Source: Bacteroidales bacterium
Lineage (GTDB): Bacteria; Bacteroidota; Bacteroidia; Bacteroidales; UBA932
Length of the DNA stretch: 64,000 nt
Assembly: GCA_017519865.1 (NCBI GenBank)
Contig: JAFWRQ010000024.1
Location: 1-64,000 of the forward strand
Direction of reading: 5' to 3'
The notes beneath the pieces were generated by a model. The model worked only from the letters and a program-made list of their open reading frames with translations. It was not told the origin of the DNA and searched no databases. The position numbers were made by a program, and so were the translations under genes. The number at the start of each line of letters is the position of its first letter. The stretch's first letter is position 1. Of the stretch, positions 61,207 to 64,000 are shown piece by piece.

Positions 61207-62262
61207 ATGACAGCATTACTGCTATTCCTTTTCGGCGCAATGGCCATCTCCTTCCTGTGCTCCATCCTGGAAGCGACGCTTATGTCCACGCCGATCTCAT
61301 ACGTCACCATGCGCGAGGAGGATGGCTACAAGCCTGCCTCGCGGTTCAAACAATACAAGCAGGATACTTCCAGGCCCATCGCCGCGATCCTTTCTCTCAA
61401 CACGATAGCCAACACCATCGGTGCGGCCGGCGTAGGCCAGCAGGCCAACATCCTTTTCGGGTCGCGCTGGTTCGCTCTCGTCAGCGTCATCGTCACCATA
61501 CTCATCCTTGTCTTCTCGGAGATCATCCCCAAGACCCTCGGTACGACCCGCTGGAAGTCCCTGATGGGCTTCACGACGGCGTGCATCAGGGCGCTTATTT
61601 TCCTGATGTACCCCATCGTCATCTGCATCGAATGGCTTCAGAAGCACATCACGCCCAAGGATTCCGCCGATACCACGGTCTCGCGCGACGAAGTCAGCGC
61701 CATGGCCAACGTAGCCGAAGAGGAAGGCGACCTTGAGGAGGACGAGAACGCCATCATCCAGAACCTCATCAATATGGATGAACTCACGGCTGCGGACGTG
61801 ATGACCCCCCGCGTCGTCGCGCACATCGCCCCCGAACGCATGACTATAAAATCTTTCTACCGCGACAAGCGGTATCTTCACCATAGCCGTATCCCCGTTT
61901 TCGCCGACAATGACGAGTATATCACCGGCTATATCCTCCGTATGGAAGCACTCCAGCTGATGGCTGAGGACAAGTATGACGTGACACTGGGCGAGATCAA
62001 GCGCGAGATCGCCAGTTTCAACGAGGATACTTCCCTCGACGAGATATGGGACGAGATGCTTCGCAAGGACGAGCAGATCTCCGTCGTCATCAACGAATAC
62101 GGCAGTTTCCAGGGCATCCTGACTCTCGAGGATGTCATCGAGACCCTGCTCGGCAGCGAGATCGTGGACGAGTACGACACCGTCCGTGACATGCAGCAGC
62201 TGGCCCTCGAAAAATGGAAAAAGAGACGCGATTCTGCATCGCGTCTCCCTCCCAATAAATAA
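61207..62262 (+). CDS. CNNM/CorC-type membrane protein with CBS domains
   Basis: 351 residues from ATG 61207. A TTG at 61198 is in frame but closer to the promoter, and the ATG is preferred. The DUF21/CNNM membrane domain (~1-150) has FSEIIPKTLG, the acidic bundle linker follows, then a CBS pair with DVMTPR near 197 and GILTLEDVIETLLG near 300. The usual C-terminal CorC domain is missing. The family is tied to Mg2+ or Na+ handling. Its 3' end contains the terminator of the convergent esterase gene. Confidence 0.9.
   Translation: MTALLLFLFGAMAISFLCSILEATLMSTPISYVTMREEDGYKPASRFKQYKQDTSRPIAAILSLNTIANTIGAAGVGQQANILFGSRWFALVSVIVTILILVFSEIIPKTLGTTRWKSLMGFTTACIRALIFLMYPIVICIEWLQKHITPKDSADTTVSRDEVSAMANVAEEEGDLEEDENAIIQNLINMDELTAADVMTPRVVAHIAPERMTIKSFYRDKRYLHHSRIPVFADNDEYITGYILRMEALQLMAEDKYDVTLGEIKREIASFNEDTSLDEIWDEMLRKDEQISVVINEYGSFQGILTLEDVIETLLGSEIVDEYDTVRDMQQLALEKWKKRRDSASRLPPNK
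62218..62247 (-). terminator. Intrinsic terminator for the CE1 esterase, inside the CNNM gene
   Basis: A perfect 10-bp stem (GAGACGCGAT 62223-62232 with ATCGCGTCTC 62238-62247), 5-nt loop, followed on the minus strand by UUUUU. It lies in the coding end of the convergent CNNM gene, about 30 nt past the esterase stop. Confidence 0.8.
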
Positions 62263-62275
62263 TTAATCAAAAAGC

Positions 62276-63562
<1,287 letters not shown>

Positions 63563-63589
63563 TTATGAATGTTAGTAATTATGCTGACT

Positions 63590-63597
63590 CAAAGATA
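63590..63597 (-). promoter_or_regulatory. -7 box for the CE1 esterase
   Basis: TATCTTTG on the minus strand, 27 nt before the esterase start. Confidence 0.5.
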
Positions 63598-63635
63598 AGC
63601 ATAAGTCACCGTCCATCCATAAAAGATTGATTCAT

Positions 63636-64000
63636 TTAATTGCTTTTTTTGGTCAGATAATCCTTGAAGGATGGAAAATCCTTCGGGAGCGGCGTACTCT
63701 CCTTTGTGCCCCTCATAAAGGCCTGCAGTTTCTCCGGGATGGCTACGGGTGCACCGATGATGCTTTCTACAGTGTCCTTGAACTTTGCGGGGTGGGCTGT
63801 CTCGCAGAAGAGACCGGTCTCGCCCGGGCGCAGGCCCTCGGAGAGGGCGCGGAAGCCGCATGCGCCGTGCGGATCGCAAAGATATCCCGTACGGTTGTAG
63901 ACGTCGCGGATGGTCTCCGCAATCTGGGCATCGCTGTAAGTCGTGCCGGAGATGTCCCTGCATACCGCTTCCCAACTATGGCCGTAAAGGTCGATGATGC
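63636..64000 (-). CDS. thrC: Threonine synthase, C-terminal part (cut by the window edge)
   Basis: About 120 C-terminal residues up to the stop at 63636-63638; the rest lies beyond 64000. The segment with YLCDPHGACGFRAL, GLFCETAHPAKF and IPEKLQAFM is characteristic of bacterial PLP-dependent threonine synthase, which makes threonine from O-phosphohomoserine. The tail PSFKDYLTKKSN is a plausible end. A different frame over the same bases is open but meaningless. Confidence 0.88.
   Translation of the reverse strand, partial: IIDLYGHSWEAVCRDISGTTYSDAQIAETIRDVYNRTGYLCDPHGACGFRALSEGLRPGETGLFCETAHPAKFKDTVESIIGAPVAIPEKLQAFMRGTKESTPLPKDFPSFKDYLTKKSN

Overview
The window looks like the chromosome of an uncultured, saccharolytic Bacteroidales, probably from a gut or rumen. 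The evidence is the recurring TAnnTTTG -7 promoter boxes 10-30 nt ahead of start codons, a hybrid two-component regulator with AraC output, an S46 dipeptidyl-peptidase, GH97 and LacZ-type GH2 enzymes, CE1 esterases, and a TGS-kinase fusion. Base composition is GC-rich for the order. I cannot name a genus. A UBA932/Cryptobacteroides-like lineage would fit but is a guess.

Layout. 1-1182: gene-free DNA with three tandem copies of a ~251-bp repeat, a long hairpin and a 42-bp repeat. 1183-3456 (-): aquaporin then GH43. 3636-10320 (+): an operon of GH2, GH36 alpha-galactosidase, mannonate dehydratase and an SDR reductase. 20970-10341 (-): ten tightly packed genes (HerA-like ATPase, a five-gene Hdr-like redox complex, three lipid A/lipid-linked sugar glycosylation genes, glycerate kinase). 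21074-23721 (+): an unknown protein and an ABC exporter. 23718-29359 (-): a zinc peptidase, an outer-membrane barrel and the hybrid sensor/regulator. 29525-38413: three esterase/hydrolase genes, a GH97 and a LacZ-type GH2, plausibly controlled by that regulator. 38410-40479 (-): DPP11-like peptidase. 40574-45930 (+): outer-membrane channel plus PotABCD. 45872-48051 (-): flavoprotein and YitT. 48124-52196: nucleoside kinase facing a cytosine-permease/phosphoribosyltransferase pair. 52367-60908 (+): a GH54 arabinofuranosidase of unusual architecture, a VKOR-DsbA disulfide-forming fusion, two GH43 enzymes and a Dabb protein, ending in a strong terminator. 60964-64000: tRNA-Ala, a CNNM/CBS transporter, a CE1 esterase with an inserted Pro/Gly/Gln linker, and the end of threonine synthase.

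Functionally the window holds eight glycoside hydrolases and several esterases suited to arabinoxylan/arabinogalactan/galactoside side chains, with a uronate branch (UxuA plus SDR), but no SusC/SusD pair. The points I find most unusual are the GH54 with five ~35-residue repeat modules beside its own VKOR-DsbA oxidase, the Hdr-like complex coupled to glycosyltransferase genes, and the structured tandem repeats at the left end.
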